Below, in pieces: positions 8,041 to 16,928 of a stretch of DNA of 64,000 nucleotides. The notes below the pieces were generated by a model. That model searched no databases, was not told the origin of the DNA, and saw only the letters and a program-made list of their open reading frames with translations. The number at the start of each line of letters is the position of its first letter. The stretch's first letter is position 1. The stretch spans positions 124,001-188,000 of the forward strand of contig JAHHGU010000001.1 of NCBI GenBank assembly GCA_019359765.1, given 5' to 3'. The DNA is from Aphanothece sp. CMT-3BRIN-NPC111. GTDB lineage: Bacteria > Cyanobacteriota > Cyanobacteriia > Cyanobacteriales > JAHHGU01. The position numbers were made by a program, and so were the translations under genes.

Positions 8041-9645
8041 ATGCTCAGTGCCTTGATTTGGGTGCCGGTATTAGGTGCCGTTATCTTGGGGGTATTGCCC
8101 CAGACTATAAAGCCCAAGGTAATACGCCAAATCACTTTGGCGATCGCCGTTGGCATCTTAATTTGGTCTGTTGTACTGGCGAGTCAGTTTCAACCAGGGG
8201 TGGTGAGCCAGCAGTTTTCTGAATTTATCCCTTGGATTGAATCTCTAGGGTTGACATATAACCTGGGTCTGGATGGCTTGTCTTTGCCTTTGGTAGTTTT
8301 AAACAGTATTCTCACCTGCATTGCTATCTACAGCACAGATGAGTCTATTGCCCGACCTCGGCTTTATTACTGTTTACTCTTACTGTTGAATGCCAGTGTC
8401 GCCGGAGCTTTCGTCGCTCAAGATTTGCTGCTGTTTTTCCTCTTTTATGAGGTGGAACTGATTCCCCTGTATCTATTGATTGCCATTTGGGGGGGGCCGC
8501 GGCGAGGCTACGCAGCAACCAAGTTTCTCATCTACACGGCTATTTCCGGGATTTTGATTCTGGCATCTTTCTTTGGTCTGATTTTGGTAAGTGGTTCCAC
8601 GACGTTTCAAATAGAACAACTTTATGCAACATCTCTACCTTTAGCAACGCAAATCCTGCTGCTGTCAGGCTTGCTGGTAGGTTTTGGTATTAAGATTCCT
8701 CTGGTTCCCTTCCACACTTGGTTGCCAGATGCCCACGTTGAAGCCTCGACACCGATTTCAGTGCTGTTAGCAGGGGTGCTGTTGAAGTTGGGAACTTATG
8801 GCCTGTTGCGGTTTGGGTTGGGCTTGTTTCCAGAGGCGTGGGCTGTTTTGGCTCCCACTTTAGCTACTTGGGCGGTAGTAAGTGTGCTTTATGGCGCATT
8901 CAATGCGATCGCTCAAACAGATATGAAAAAAATGGTGGCTTATAGCTCAGTTGGCCATATGGGCTACATCCTTTTAGCTGCCGCTGCTGCAACACCTCTG
9001 AGTTTGCTGGGAACCGTCTTCCAAATGATTAGCCACGGCTTAATCTCAGCGCTGTTATTTCTCTTGGTGGGTGTGGTTTACAAAAAGACTGGCACTCGCG
9101 ATATAGACGCGCTGGCGGGTTTGCTCAACCCAGAACGAGGCTTGCCGATGATTGGTAGCCTCATGGTCTTAGGGGTGATGGCTAGTGCTGGAATCCCTGG
9201 TATGGTGGGTTTTATTTCCGAATTTTTGGTGTTTCGAGGCAGTTTCCCAGTTTTTCCGACTCAAACCCTGCTGTGTATGGTGGGTACGGGTTTAACAGCG
9301 GTTTACTTCTTGTTGTTGGTTAACCGTGTGTTTTTCGGTCGCCTTTCTGAACGGGTGATTAACTTGCCACCTGTACAGTGGAGCGATCGCACCCCTGCGA
9401 TTATTTTAGCCATCCTCATCGTCATCCTGGGAGTGCAACCTAGCTGGATGGTGCGTTGGAGTGAAGCCACAACAACGGCAACTATCAATAGAGCAAGTGC
9501 GATCGCCAAACGGGACGCGGTAGCATCTTTTGCTCAAACTTCTTTTGTTGCTAAATTGGGCAAAATCTTCGCAGCAAACTCTCTGGCTGCACCTCAAATT
9601 CTGAGTAGAAATGCTTCGACTCTACAAAAGTTTCCTCATGAGTAA
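8041..9645 (+). CDS. ndhD4: NDH-1 subunit NdhD, CO2-uptake type (NdhD4-like)
   Basis: A 534-residue polytopic membrane protein of the NuoM/NdhD family. Conserved elements include 'YEVELIPLYLLIAIWGG' (key Glu in helix 5), 'KIPLVPFHTWLPDAHVEASTPISVLLAGVLLKLGTYG' and 'YSSVGHMGYILLA'. It forms part of the proton-pumping arm of the thylakoid NDH-1 complex specialised for CO2 uptake. The ATG at 8041 has AAAGGAGAA upstream. The gene ends 5 bp before chpX, so the two are translationally linked. A ~120-bp repeat-bearing spacer separates it from ndhF4. Confidence 0.9.
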   Translation: MLSALIWVPVLGAVILGVLPQTIKPKVIRQITLAIAVGILIWSVVLASQFQPGVVSQQFSEFIPWIESLGLTYNLGLDGLSLPLVVLNSILTCIAIYSTDESIARPRLYYCLLLLLNASVAGAFVAQDLLLFFLFYEVELIPLYLLIAIWGGPRRGYAATKFLIYTAISGILILASFFGLILVSGSTTFQIEQLYATSLPLATQILLLSGLLVGFGIKIPLVPFHTWLPDAHVEASTPISVLLAGVLLKLGTYGLLRFGLGLFPEAWAVLAPTLATWAVVSVLYGAFNAIAQTDMKKMVAYSSVGHMGYILLAAAAATPLSLLGTVFQMISHGLISALLFLLVGVVYKKTGTRDIDALAGLLNPERGLPMIGSLMVLGVMASAGIPGMVGFISEFLVFRGSFPVFPTQTLLCMVGTGLTAVYFLLLVNRVFFGRLSERVINLPPVQWSDRTPAIILAILIVILGVQPSWMVRWSEATTTATINRASAIAKRDAVASFAQTSFVAKLGKIFAANSLAAPQILSRNASTLQKFPHE

Positions 9646-9650
9646 AAGCA

Positions 9651-10796
9651 ATGACAAGTACCGCATTTAGATCTTCAAGCCACCCCCTAGCAGCATATAT
9701 TACTCGGCTAACTTCTGGGGGTGCTTTACTACCTGATACAGCGGACAACGTGCTGGAAGTAGTCGGTATCCTCAAAAGCTACGGTGTCGTTTTAGATGCC
9801 TATTCCCGCAATCTCATCTACATAGCCGACCATCAATTTTTAGAGCTTTTTCCCTTTTTTAAATACTTTAACGGCGAAGTTTCTCTAGGAAAATTACTGC
9901 GCCACTGGTGGCATGACCGCATTAATTTTGAGTACGCTGAGTACTGCATGAAAGCGATGCTCTGGCACGGTGGCGGAGGTTTAGATGCTTATCTGGATTC
10001 TCCAGAATTTTACGAGCGATCGCAACCAGCAATCCAAGCAAAAATTAAAAGCAACTGGCCGATTATAGGACTAAACCGCCTCTTCCCAGAGTTTTTGCCA
10101 GAACAAGTGCGCCAACAAGCTTATTACAGTGCGCTGGGTCAATTCTGGCGCGTGATGAGCGATATGTTCATCGATCTATCTGATCGGTATGACAAGGGAG
10201 AAATCAAATCTATCCCGGACGTGGTGCAGCATATCCTGACCGAGTTGGTTGCAGCAGCTAATTTGCCGATTACTTATGCTGTGAAGATTCGGGGTCAGGT
10301 TTATGAAATCATTCCCGAATCTGCTGGTTTAACATTTCTAGCCGATACAGCTGTGCCTTATGTAGAGGCGGTTTTCTTCCGAGGAACGCCCTTTCTCGGG
10401 ACTGTTTCGTATAATGCCCAAGCTCACCAAATTTCCCCAGATTTAAGCAGGTTTGAATACGGAGCATTGTATGCTGACCCCTTGCCCATTGGCGGTGCTG
10501 GAATTCCACCCACCCTGCTGATGCAGGATATGCGTCATTTTCTACCTGACTATTTGCACGACTTTTACCGCCGCCAACGTCGGGAAGAAGATGATTTGCG
10601 GGTGCAAATTTGCCAGACTTTTCAAAAGTCCATGTTCTGCGTCACCACAGCCGCGATTTTGGGGCTAGCGCCCCACTCGATCGATACAACAGATCCAGCC
10701 CAGCAGGAAGCGAATTGGGCTTATTTGGAGAAGTGGATGGATCGGTTTATAACATCGCGCTTGAGCGACGTTAACAGCCCAGTTACAAGCCTATAG
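9651..10796 (+). CDS. chpX: CO2 hydration protein ChpX (CupB)
   Basis: This 381-residue protein matches the ChpX/CupB family (Chp proteins convert CO2 to bicarbonate at NDH-1). Characteristic stretches are 'LLPDTADNVLEVVGILKSYG', 'FPFFKYFNGEVSLGKLLRHWWHD' and 'CMKAMLWHGGGGLDAYLDSP'. His and Cys residues in 'LRHWWHDR' and 'YCMKAMLWHGG' are candidate zinc ligands. The length fits CupB (about 380 aa) better than CupA/ChpY (about 440 aa). It is the third gene of the ndhF4-ndhD4-chpX operon and begins 5 bp after ndhD4. With the adjacent carboxysome operon it forms a compact carbon-concentrating locus. Confidence 0.88.
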   Translation: MTSTAFRSSSHPLAAYITRLTSGGALLPDTADNVLEVVGILKSYGVVLDAYSRNLIYIADHQFLELFPFFKYFNGEVSLGKLLRHWWHDRINFEYAEYCMKAMLWHGGGGLDAYLDSPEFYERSQPAIQAKIKSNWPIIGLNRLFPEFLPEQVRQQAYYSALGQFWRVMSDMFIDLSDRYDKGEIKSIPDVVQHILTELVAAANLPITYAVKIRGQVYEIIPESAGLTFLADTAVPYVEAVFFRGTPFLGTVSYNAQAHQISPDLSRFEYGALYADPLPIGGAGIPPTLLMQDMRHFLPDYLHDFYRRQRREEDDLRVQICQTFQKSMFCVTTAAILGLAPHSIDTTDPAQQEANWAYLEKWMDRFITSRLSDVNSPVTSL

Positions 10797-10830
10797 AAGA
10801 ATAGGTTAAATCTCTGTAGGCGACTCCCGC

Positions 10831-11000
10831 TTTGACACTCCCCGGCGTAAACGCACGGGGATTCTTTAATCTACGAGCCAATTTGCTCAGGCAGGATTTC
10901 TCCAGCCAAAGTAGAGATTGATTCTCCTAAAGCGTTGCTTGCGTCAAGCGCAAAAGTTCCGGTATGCCCTACCGTACCCAATCCTCGACTAAGGATATTT
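10831..11000 (-). ncRNA. Predicted omega (reRNA) guide scaffold at the tnpB 3' end
   Basis: TnpB nucleases use an RNA that overlaps the 3' end of tnpB and extends to the element's right end, with the adjacent flanking DNA as guide (established for IS200/IS605). By position, the RNA here would cover the tnpB tail and the CCCCG...CGGGG hairpin, ending near GTGTCAA (10831-10837). The 5' boundary is a guess. Confidence 0.35.
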
Positions 11001-12061
11001 CTAGCGGCGTTTTCATCTCTATCCATTACACACCCACATTTACAGACGTGCGTTCTAGTAGATAGCGTTTTCTTTACAATTACACCGCAGCTAGAGCATT
11101 CTTGGCTGGTATATTGCGGGTTTACCGCAACCGTAATCTTTTCAAATACTTTTGCGAAGTATTCAAGCCCTACACGGAATTGATACCAAGATGCGTCATT
11201 AATGGACTTAGCTAAACAATGATTCTTCACCATGTTTTTAATCCTCAAATCTTCGTAAGCGGCTACATCGTTTGATGAGATTACGCACCGTGCAAGCTTT
11301 ATTGCATGGTCTTTACGCTGCCTACTTATTTTGAGATGGCGTTTGCCTAGAATCCGCCTAGCTTTGTCCCTGTTATTTGAACCTTTTACCTTCCTGGATA
11401 CACGACGCCCTGAACGCTTGAGGATTTTTTCACCTTTTCTCAGGAATCTAGGGTTTTCCACCATAGTTCCGTTTGAATCGGTGTAATACTCTTTCAGTCC
11501 CATGTCTAATCCGATAGTGTTGCCAGAAGGCTCTGTGCTTTCTTTTCTATCGACATCCACACAGAATTGAACGTACACACCATCAGCACGTTTTACCAGT
11601 CTCACCCTTTTTATTTGGCTGATTTGGTATAAGTGTAAGTCGCGTGTGCCTTTCAGTTTTAATCGACCAATTGCTTTTTTGTCGGTAAAATTGATTGATT
11701 TCCGATCTGCGGCAAGTTTCCATCCAGTTGATTTATACTCAACAGAGCGGCAATCTTTCTGAAATTGTGGATACCCTTTTTTGCCTGCAATACCCTTCTT
11801 GCAGTTATCGTAGAATCTGGAGATAGAAGACCATGCTCGTTCTGCGCTAGCTTGCCTTGCCATTGAGTTGAGTTCGTCAGCAAAGGGAAAATCACGAGCC
11901 AGTACAGCGCAGTATTTATTCAAGTCGTATTTACCGACTTTTTTGTTATCCATCCAATACCTTATACAGCTATTGCGGACGAATTTTGCGGTACGAATTG
12001 CTTCGTCTACGGCAGTAAACTGATTCGATTTTCCGTATGCTTTAAACTCGAAAACTAGCAT
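10871..12061 (-). CDS. tnpB: RNA-guided endonuclease TnpB
   Basis: A 396-residue TnpB (OrfB) with an apparently intact RuvC-like site: Asp in 'TIGLDMGLKEYY', Glu in 'VAAYEDLRIKNM' and Asp in 'MDRDENAARNIL'. The zinc ribbon CxxC...CxC ('CSSCG...HVCKCGC') is also intact. The N-terminal 'AIRTAKFVRNSCIRYWMDN' helix is typical. I prefer ATG at 12061, preceded by GGGAGGT at 7-nt spacing. A GTG-initiated frame from 12076 would include the ribosome-binding site. A perfect 8-bp hairpin (CTTATGCT/AGCATAAG, 12077-12101) lies just upstream. The protein cleaves DNA at a target defined by the element's omega RNA and promotes element retention (family knowledge). Confidence 0.9.
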   Translation of the reverse strand: MLVFEFKAYGKSNQFTAVDEAIRTAKFVRNSCIRYWMDNKKVGKYDLNKYCAVLARDFPFADELNSMARQASAERAWSSISRFYDNCKKGIAGKKGYPQFQKDCRSVEYKSTGWKLAADRKSINFTDKKAIGRLKLKGTRDLHLYQISQIKRVRLVKRADGVYVQFCVDVDRKESTEPSGNTIGLDMGLKEYYTDSNGTMVENPRFLRKGEKILKRSGRRVSRKVKGSNNRDKARRILGKRHLKISRQRKDHAIKLARCVISSNDVAAYEDLRIKNMVKNHCLAKSINDASWYQFRVGLEYFAKVFEKITVAVNPQYTSQECSSCGVIVKKTLSTRTHVCKCGCVMDRDENAARNILSRGLGTVGHTGTFALDASNALGESISTLAGEILPEQIGS

Positions 12062-12235
12062 GGTTTTACCTCCCACCTTATGCTACACTATTCAGCATAA
12101 GATGTTTGGCGAGTTATTAAAACTTTACAATTAAAGCCGTCCTAGAAGGATGGGGTTTTAGACCCAATTTCCTGATAACACGGAAGTGTTTAGCTGCGAG
12201 AGTCGTCAAGTTTGCTTTTATGTAACAAATAGATA

Positions 12236-12345
12236 TATAGCAGTTGCCTGCTTTGGTGCTTGACAATCGACACGGGCGCCCATGCACCCAGAACTACTGC
12301 TATAACTGAAGGATTGCTAAAAGCTAATTGCTAATTGCTATAGAT
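12236..12345 (-). repeat. Dispersed intergenic repeat, copy 1 of 7
   Basis: This copy runs from TATAGCAGTTGCC through TTGACAATCGACACGGGCGCCCATGC to the TAACTGAAGGATTGCTAAAAGC tail and ends with GCTATAG. The ends carry TATAGCA / TGCTATA inverted termini. The other copies are near 14385, 15324, 23090, 28582 (partial), 38188 and 42881. Confidence 0.7.
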
Positions 12346-12437
12346 ATAGTGTTAAGTATTCAGCGTACCTGAACAGGAAAGCAAGCTACAGCAGTGATGT
12401 GTTCCCGCTTTAGGTACATCAGACACAGGCGAATTAA

Positions 12438-13205
12438 ATGAAACTGAGAATCCTAGCTACCGCCGCGCTGCTGACCACAAGCACTGTGGGTGTTCCTGCG
12501 ATCGCTGAAAATCTAGAACATACTAAACAACTTTTGTCAACAAAACAATGCCAGCAGTGCGACCTGAGTGGTGCAGGTCTGGTTATGGCTGACCTATCTG
12601 GTGCCCAGCTAAGTCAGACTAACTTGAGCCGTGCTAACCTATCGAGAGCCAACCTCAGCGGTGCCGACCTCAGCGGTGCCGACCTCAGCGGTGCCTCTCT
12701 GTATGGTGTCAACCTCACAGGTGCCAACCTCACAGGTGCCAACCTTATCGGTGCTGACCTCAGAGATGCCTACCTGGTAAATGCTAATTTAGCTGGTACC
12801 AATTTGAATAGTGCTTATGTGCAGGGCACAATTGGAATTCCCCAATATGCAGGTACGCCTGAGGACTTCTACAAGTGGGCAGTGATAGAAGCTCAAAGGG
12901 GAAATTACAGGGCAGCAATTGAGCATTACAACCAAGCATTGAGCCTTAATCCGGACTTGGCTGCCGCTTATCTAGGTCGTGGAGTAGCACGCTATCGATT
13001 AGGAGACCAAGCGGGAGCAACTCAAGATGCTAATCTAGCTGGTCAGCTTTTTTCCGCTCAAGGGAATACAGTCGGCTACCAGGCATCACAAAACTTTGTT
13101 AAAGAAATGGAATTAGCCAGTCAGCCATCTAAACCCAAAGGCGGCTCAAATATCCTGAATTTATTAGGAGGTATCGGCTCACTCCTGCTACGGTTACTTT
13201 TATAA
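12438..13205 (+). CDS. Secreted pentapeptide-repeat protein with C-terminal TPR
   Basis: The 255-residue product starts with a signal peptide ([23 protein letters not shown]). From about residue 37 to 130 it has roughly 18 A(D/N)LSG-type pentapeptide repeats, which fold as a right-handed quadrilateral helix. Two TPR-like helical units follow ('[49 protein letters not shown]'), then a short hydrophobic C-terminus ([14 protein letters not shown]). It is likely periplasmic or thylakoid-lumenal. Two Cys (CQQC) precede the repeats. Such proteins are common in cyanobacteria and mostly of unknown role. No operon partner is evident. Confidence 0.85.
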   Translation: MKLRILATAALLTTSTVGVPAIAENLEHTKQLLSTKQCQQCDLSGAGLVMADLSGAQLSQTNLSRANLSRANLSGADLSGADLSGASLYGVNLTGANLTGANLIGADLRDAYLVNANLAGTNLNSAYVQGTIGIPQYAGTPEDFYKWAVIEAQRGNYRAAIEHYNQALSLNPDLAAAYLGRGVARYRLGDQAGATQDANLAGQLFSAQGNTVGYQASQNFVKEMELASQPSKPKGGSNILNLLGGIGSLLLRLLL

Positions 13206-13385
13206 CACCGCTGGCTATCCATAAGCGCGACTCAATCTCAGTAAGGTGTGACTAACATCACCGAGCTAGATGGGATAAGTCACCGAAGATCAGCAGCTGC
13301 GATCACAAATAGCTGGAGTGAAAACTACCATAATAAATATATCCTTGGATAGGTGTGATTTATTGGTAGTTGGGAGGAGTTGGAG

Positions 13386-13538
13386 ATGCTAGAAAAATTA
13401 CTGCTTGCGACCTCCCTCACCTCGTCGCTCAACCTGTTCCTGGGACTCAGCGCCGATTATGCAAAACCGGCTTCTTTGGGAGATAATCCGCAAGTAGCCC
13501 TAACTCAAACGGTGAGCCAGCTGCTTGCTAAAAAGTAG
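13386..13538 (+). CDS. Small putative secreted protein, 50 aa
   Basis: ATG at 13386 is preceded by GGGAGGAGTTGGAG, a strong ribosome-binding site. The 50-residue product begins MLEKLLLATSLTSSLNLFLG, a plausible signal peptide with possible cleavage near ADYAKPA, and ends in LLAKK. I do not recognise the family. Because of the good initiation region and biased hydrophobic N-terminus, I consider it a likely real short gene. It stands alone between the pentapeptide gene and tenA. Confidence 0.45.
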   Translation: MLEKLLLATSLTSSLNLFLGLSADYAKPASLGDNPQVALTQTVSQLLAKK

Positions 13539-13699
13539 GAATGACCAAAATAATTCGTAATTCGTAATTCGTAATTCACTCTGCCCGGTTTCAAGCCCCT
13601 AAATTTATTTATGGAAAACTCATAAATGCTCCCGCATCAATGTCCAAGCCCCTAACTTTAGTTATGGGGTTAATCCAAAATCCAAAATCCTCTTATTGA

Positions 13700-14326
13700 A
13701 TGACGATTACTCAAGACTTATGGCAAGCCAATAAAGACTTGGCGCAAGCTTGCTTAGAACATCCCTTTGTACAAGGCATAGCTAACGGCACACTTGAGCG
13801 GCAAAAATTTGCCTACTACGTGGGTCAAGATGCCTTTTTTTTGGAAGCGTTTGCTCGCGCATACAGCCTTGCCGCCGCTAAAGCACCTGATTGGGAGGGA
13901 TTTAATATTTTTCATACCCTCGCTGGCAGTGTTCTGGAGGAACTAACTCTCCATGAAAAATATGCCGCAGCATGGGGCATCAACTTGCAAGCAGTCGAAC
14001 CAGCACCAGCAACGCGCCGCTACACTGACTTTTTGCTGGCAACCTCCTGGGGTGGTGATGTTGGTCTGATTGCGGTGGCGATGGTACCCTGTATGCGTCT
14101 GTACGCTTTCTTAGGTGAGCAGCTGGGGAAGGGTGGGATTCCAGAGCATCAGTATGCTGAGTGGATTCGTACTTATAACAATCAGGAGTTCGAGCAGCTG
14201 GCGGAAAAACTGGAGAGTCTGGGCGATCGCTACGTTGATGCTAAGGTGTCGGTAGGCTCAACCTATCGCTATGCTATGTTGTGCGAGCGAGACTTCTTCC
14301 AGGCGTCTTGGGAGGCTGATTTGTAA
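13700..14326 (+). CDS. tenA: TenA family thiamine-salvage hydrolase
   Basis: A 208-residue all-helical TenA/thiaminase II protein. Expected active-site elements are visible: Asp/Tyr in 'FAYYVGQDAFFLEAFARAYS', Glu in 'VLEELTLHEKYAAAW', the nucleophile Cys in 'VAMVPCMRLYAFLGE' (TenA_C type), and a C-terminal Glu in 'CERDFFQASW'. TenA hydrolyses 4-amino-5-aminomethyl-2-methylpyrimidine to the hydroxymethyl form used for thiamine synthesis. I see no thiamine pyrophosphate riboswitch in the 160 bp upstream, only a GTAATTC repeat. It stands alone. Confidence 0.85.
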   Translation: MTITQDLWQANKDLAQACLEHPFVQGIANGTLERQKFAYYVGQDAFFLEAFARAYSLAAAKAPDWEGFNIFHTLAGSVLEELTLHEKYAAAWGINLQAVEPAPATRRYTDFLLATSWGGDVGLIAVAMVPCMRLYAFLGEQLGKGGIPEHQYAEWIRTYNNQEFEQLAEKLESLGDRYVDAKVSVGSTYRYAMLCERDFFQASWEADL

Positions 14327-14384
14327 GACTGTTCTCAAGAGCTAACGGATTTGGTTAGTTTAGGAAGAAGAATAGCAGTAGCCA

Positions 14385-14487
14385 TCAGGGTTAGGAAAAG
14401 TGGTCTTACAGCCATGCGCGCATCGAGATGCTGCTATAACTGTATGTTTGCTAGAAGCTAATTGCTAAAAGCTATAACAAATAGCTG
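14385..14487 (-). repeat. Dispersed intergenic repeat, copy 2 of 7
   Basis: It shares GCTGCTATAACTGTATGTTTGCTAGAAGC and the AATTGCTAAAAGCTATA tail with the other copies. It lies between tenA and trpA, which are convergent, so it may also act as a shared transcript end. Confidence 0.6.
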
Positions 14488-14493
14488 GACAGT

Positions 14494-15294
14494 TCAAGTA
14501 GAAGTAATAGCAGTCTTAAGACTTTGGCAAAATTGAGCGATCGCTTCTAGTCCCTCTGCTGGTGTACCATCTGCCAAGCGCTTCACAAAGGCACTGCCGA
14601 CAATTACTGCGTCTGCGCCCCAATCCTTGACCTGCTGGGCGTGTTCCGGCTGGGAGATGCCAAAACCGACGCCGATGGGCTTGCTGGTGACGCTGCGTAG
14701 TTCTAGGAGTAAATCTTCAACTCGCGTTTCCAATCCCGAACGGATGCCAGTGACGCCAGTAACGCTCACTAAGTAAATGAATCCTTGAGAGTGACGCGCG
14801 ATCGCTTCAATGCGCTTTTTGGGACTCGTAGGTGCGACCAGCAAAACTACCTCCACACCTATATCTGCGGCAGGTTTTAGCAGTGTTTCTGCTTCCTCTA
14901 GGGGCAAGTCTGGCACTACCAAACCCTTGACACCAGCCTTGGCAATTTGCTTTAAAAAAGGTTCAATGCCCCGGTTCAAGATCGGGTTGTAATAGTTGAA
15001 CAGAATAATCGGCGATCGCACTTCTTTACTGACGCGCTCAACCATTGATAAAACATCATCCAATCGCACGCCGCGTTGCAAGGCACGAGTAGCCGCCGCC
15101 TGAATCACAGGCCCATCTGCCAGAGGGTCTGAGTAAGGGACACCCAGTTCAATTATGTCTGCACCAGCGGCATCCAGAACCCGTAACGCCGACTCTGTTG
15201 TTTCCAAGTCCGGATCGCCAGCAGTTATAAAGGGAATTAAGGCACACTGCTGGGCTAGGCGCAGAGATTCTAAGCAACTGGAAACTGAGGTCAT
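14494..15294 (-). CDS. trpA: Tryptophan synthase alpha subunit
   Basis: A 266-residue TIM-barrel protein of normal length. It has '[14 protein letters not shown]', the catalytic Glu in '[22 protein letters not shown]', the catalytic Asp in '[13 protein letters not shown]', and the phosphate-binding 'GVGFGIS..EHA' and '[11 protein letters not shown]'. TrpA cleaves indole-3-glycerol phosphate to indole, which is channelled to TrpB. It lies downstream of ndhL and the DUF3007 gene on the same strand, but ~370 bp of repeat-rich DNA intervene. trpB is not in the window. Confidence 0.96.
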   Translation of the reverse strand: MTSVSSCLESLRLAQQCALIPFITAGDPDLETTESALRVLDAAGADIIELGVPYSDPLADGPVIQAAATRALQRGVRLDDVLSMVERVSKEVRSPIILFNYYNPILNRGIEPFLKQIAKAGVKGLVVPDLPLEEAETLLKPAADIGVEVVLLVAPTSPKKRIEAIARHSQGFIYLVSVTGVTGIRSGLETRVEDLLLELRSVTSKPIGVGFGISQPEHAQQVKDWGADAVIVGSAFVKRLADGTPAEGLEAIAQFCQSLKTAITST

Positions 15295-15661
15295 AGCGAT
15301 TTTAGATTGGGGATTTTAGATTTTATAGCAATTAGCTTTTAGCTTTTAGCAATTAGCTTTTAGGAAACATACAGTTATAGCAGCATTTATGGGAGTTTGG
15401 CGGCAAGGTCGGTTGTCAAGCACCCTTATGGCGGCTGCTATAGATTATTTAACTTACAGTGTGCGGTGCATCGCCTTGCGGCGCTAAGTGCGCGATCGCG
15501 TTGGCGTAGCCTGTCCGTAGGACGCAAGCGTGTTGCGGAGCAACGTATCGCCCTTGATGTGTGCGTTAGCGGTAGCCTGCCATCAGGCATAACACGTATC
15601 GCAATTTTATCTTGGTCTTTCCTACGGGACGCTACACAATCCTTCCATCGTACAGCCGAGT
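15295..15661. repeat. Repeat-filled intergenic region upstream of trpA
   Basis: 15324-15443 is a full copy of the dispersed TATAGCA...TGCTATA repeat (copy 3 of 7). It is followed at about 15491-15600 by a second family (GCGATCGC, then AAGCGTGTTGCGGAGCAACGTATCGCCCTTG). An inverted copy of that family lies at 59700-59770. A 95-codon frame crossing the region is composed entirely of these repeats and is not a gene. Confidence 0.7.
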
Positions 15662-15985
15662 CTAAGAGTTATCAGTTGCTTTAGACTTCCGTTCTTGTTC
15701 AATTTCAGCTTGCATCTGGGCTAGTTCTTCCGGTGTAATTTCTTCGAGCCGCTTCTGTAAAACTGCTTCCTCATAGTCTTTTACCTGTTGGTTATAAGTC
15801 ATCTGTTTTGTCCCCACGCGGAACAGGTAGGTTAGCAACCAACCGACTAACCCACCGACCAACAACAACTGACTCCAGACGCCTGCCTCCAGGCTATCTA
15901 ACCCAGCAACCTGCAATAGCAGATAAGCCAGCCCCCCAGCGGCAAAGACGCCGAAGCCGATTCCAACTACATCAATTCGTCGCAT
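15662..15985 (-). CDS. DUF3007 family membrane protein
   Basis: A 107-residue protein with two membrane helices ('VVGIGFGVFAAGGLAYLLLQVAG' and 'LLLVGGLVGWLLTYLFRV'). A charged C-terminal helix follows, 'MTYNQQVKDYEEAVLQKRLEEITPEELAQM'. It matches the DUF3007 family, which is conserved in cyanobacteria and chloroplasts. It starts 23 bp after ndhL and precedes trpA on the minus strand. The function is unknown to me. Linkage to ndhL suggests a thylakoid-membrane role. Confidence 0.75.
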   Translation of the reverse strand: MRRIDVVGIGFGVFAAGGLAYLLLQVAGLDSLEAGVWSQLLLVGGLVGWLLTYLFRVGTKQMTYNQQVKDYEEAVLQKRLEEITPEELAQMQAEIEQERKSKATDNS

Positions 15986-16008
15986 CTAGCGCTAACCTGG
16001 TAATCCCT

Positions 16009-16221
16009 TTAACTTTGAACCTGCCGACGTTTGGGGCGAAAATTCAAAAACGGGCTGAGCAGCAATAGACCTGGGAAGAAAAAGAACACCAGGAAGTACA
16101 TGAAGCCGCGCTCAAACGAGCTGACAACATACCACCGCTTTTGCAGGTAGGCATAGAGGACGAAGGGAACCACCAGGAGATAGATTCCACTCAAAATTAG
16201 ATACAGCAGCGCAACAACCAT
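16009..16221 (-). CDS. ndhL: NDH-1 subunit NdhL
   Basis: A 70-residue protein with two or three membrane helices. It carries the diagnostic segment '[39 protein letters not shown]'. NdhL is a cyanobacterial/chloroplast-specific subunit of the NDH-1 hydrophilic-arm junction and is required for CO2 uptake and cyclic electron flow. Normal length. It is the first gene of an ndhL-DUF3007 pair on the minus strand. Confidence 0.9.
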   Translation of the reverse strand: MVVALLYLILSGIYLLVVPFVLYAYLQKRWYVVSSFERGFMYFLVFFFFPGLLLLSPFLNFRPKRRQVQS

Positions 16222-16448
16222 ATTTTTGTGACCGAGGCAAAAATTATAAAGGGCGTATCGCTTTCAAATGGGCAGCTATTGACAATCTGCCTAGCAGCAC
16301 CAACCGTCGCCTCAGCGTCGGATTAACTTTATTATCTTACAGCTTGCAGGTTTTATTGGCGTTGGGGTTGCATATAATGCCCAGTTAATGGTGGAATAGA
16401 TAAGTGCAGTATTCCTATACAAACAGGAAACTCGCTGCAACTAAACAC

Positions 16449-16823
16449 GGGGGCGTGGCGGAATGGCAGACGCTACGGACTTAAAAAATTGAGCACTGAT
16501 GGAGAAATCTGTCAAGTGAATGCTCTCAAATTCAGGGAAACCTAAATCTGGTAACAGATATGGCAATCCTGAGCCAAGCCAATTAGAAAGTTATAAGTGT
16601 TGAGTGCTAAGTGTTGAGTTAAAAAATAATTCAAAACTCAAAACTCAAAACTCAAAACTAATTGGAAGGTGCAGAGACTCGACGGGAGCTACCCTAACGT
16701 AAAGTCGAGGGTAAAGAGAGAGTCCAATTCTCATACGCCACAACAGGCAGTAGTGAAAGCTACGGGAGAATGAAAATCCGTTGACCTTAAACGGTCGTGT
16801 GGGTTCAAGTCCCACCGCCCCCA
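16449..16823 (+). tRNA. trnL-UAA: tRNA-Leu(UAA), interrupted by a group I intron
   Basis: The 5' exon is 16449-16482 (GGGGGCGTGGCGG...GGACTT) and the 3' exon is 16773-16823 (AAAATCCGTTGACC...CGCCCCCA). The acceptor stem GGGGGCG/CGCCCCC, anticodon stem ACGGA/TCCGT and T stem GTGGG/CCCAC all pair. The spliced loop CUUAAAA gives anticodon UAA, with the intron between U34 and A35. The CCA end is not encoded. This matches the ancient cyanobacterial/chloroplast trnL intron arrangement. Confidence 0.95.
16483..16772 (+). ncRNA. Self-splicing group I intron in tRNA-Leu(UAA), with repeat-expanded P6b stem
   Basis: A 290-nt intron starting AAAAAATTGAGC after exon U and ending in G at 16772, as in the well-known cyanobacterial tRNA-Leu intron. 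Core elements are recognisable (TCAGGGAAACCTAAATCTGG; GACGGGAGCTACCCTAACGTAAAGTCGAGGGTAAAGAGAGAGTCC). A peripheral stem closed by CCAATTAG/CTAATTGG (16579-16586 / 16658-16665) is filled by GTGTTGAGT-type repeats and four TCAAAAC heptamers. No homing endonuclease is encoded. Confidence 0.92.
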
Positions 16824-16928
16824 TAAAAAACTTAGCTATTACTGCAAACACGAGTATGCGACTACAAGCATAACCGTGTAACTTGCTTATAGGTTTACAG
16901 CGATAACTTTCGCTATTAATTTGGATTA

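Larger units (their letters stand above)
10831..12165 (-). mobile_element. IS200/IS605-type solo tnpB element
   Basis: A complete tnpB gene is flanked by subterminal hairpins. On the tnpB 3' side is CCCCGGCGTAAACGCACGGGG (10840-10860, plus strand), bordered by TTTGACACT. On the 5' side is CCGTCCTAGAAGGATGG (about 12138-12154). No tnpA (Y1 transposase) is present, so this is a non-autonomous or IS1341-like element. Exact ends are estimated from the hairpins. The element sits just downstream of chpX and does not interrupt a recognisable gene. Confidence 0.8.

Noticed and set aside
13540..13699. Thiamine pyrophosphate riboswitch before tenA
   Set aside because: I could not find the conserved CUGAGA and ACCUGAU elements.
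15397..15684. 95-codon plus-strand frame
   Set aside because: It is composed of two dispersed repeat families and has no ribosome-binding site or conserved residues.
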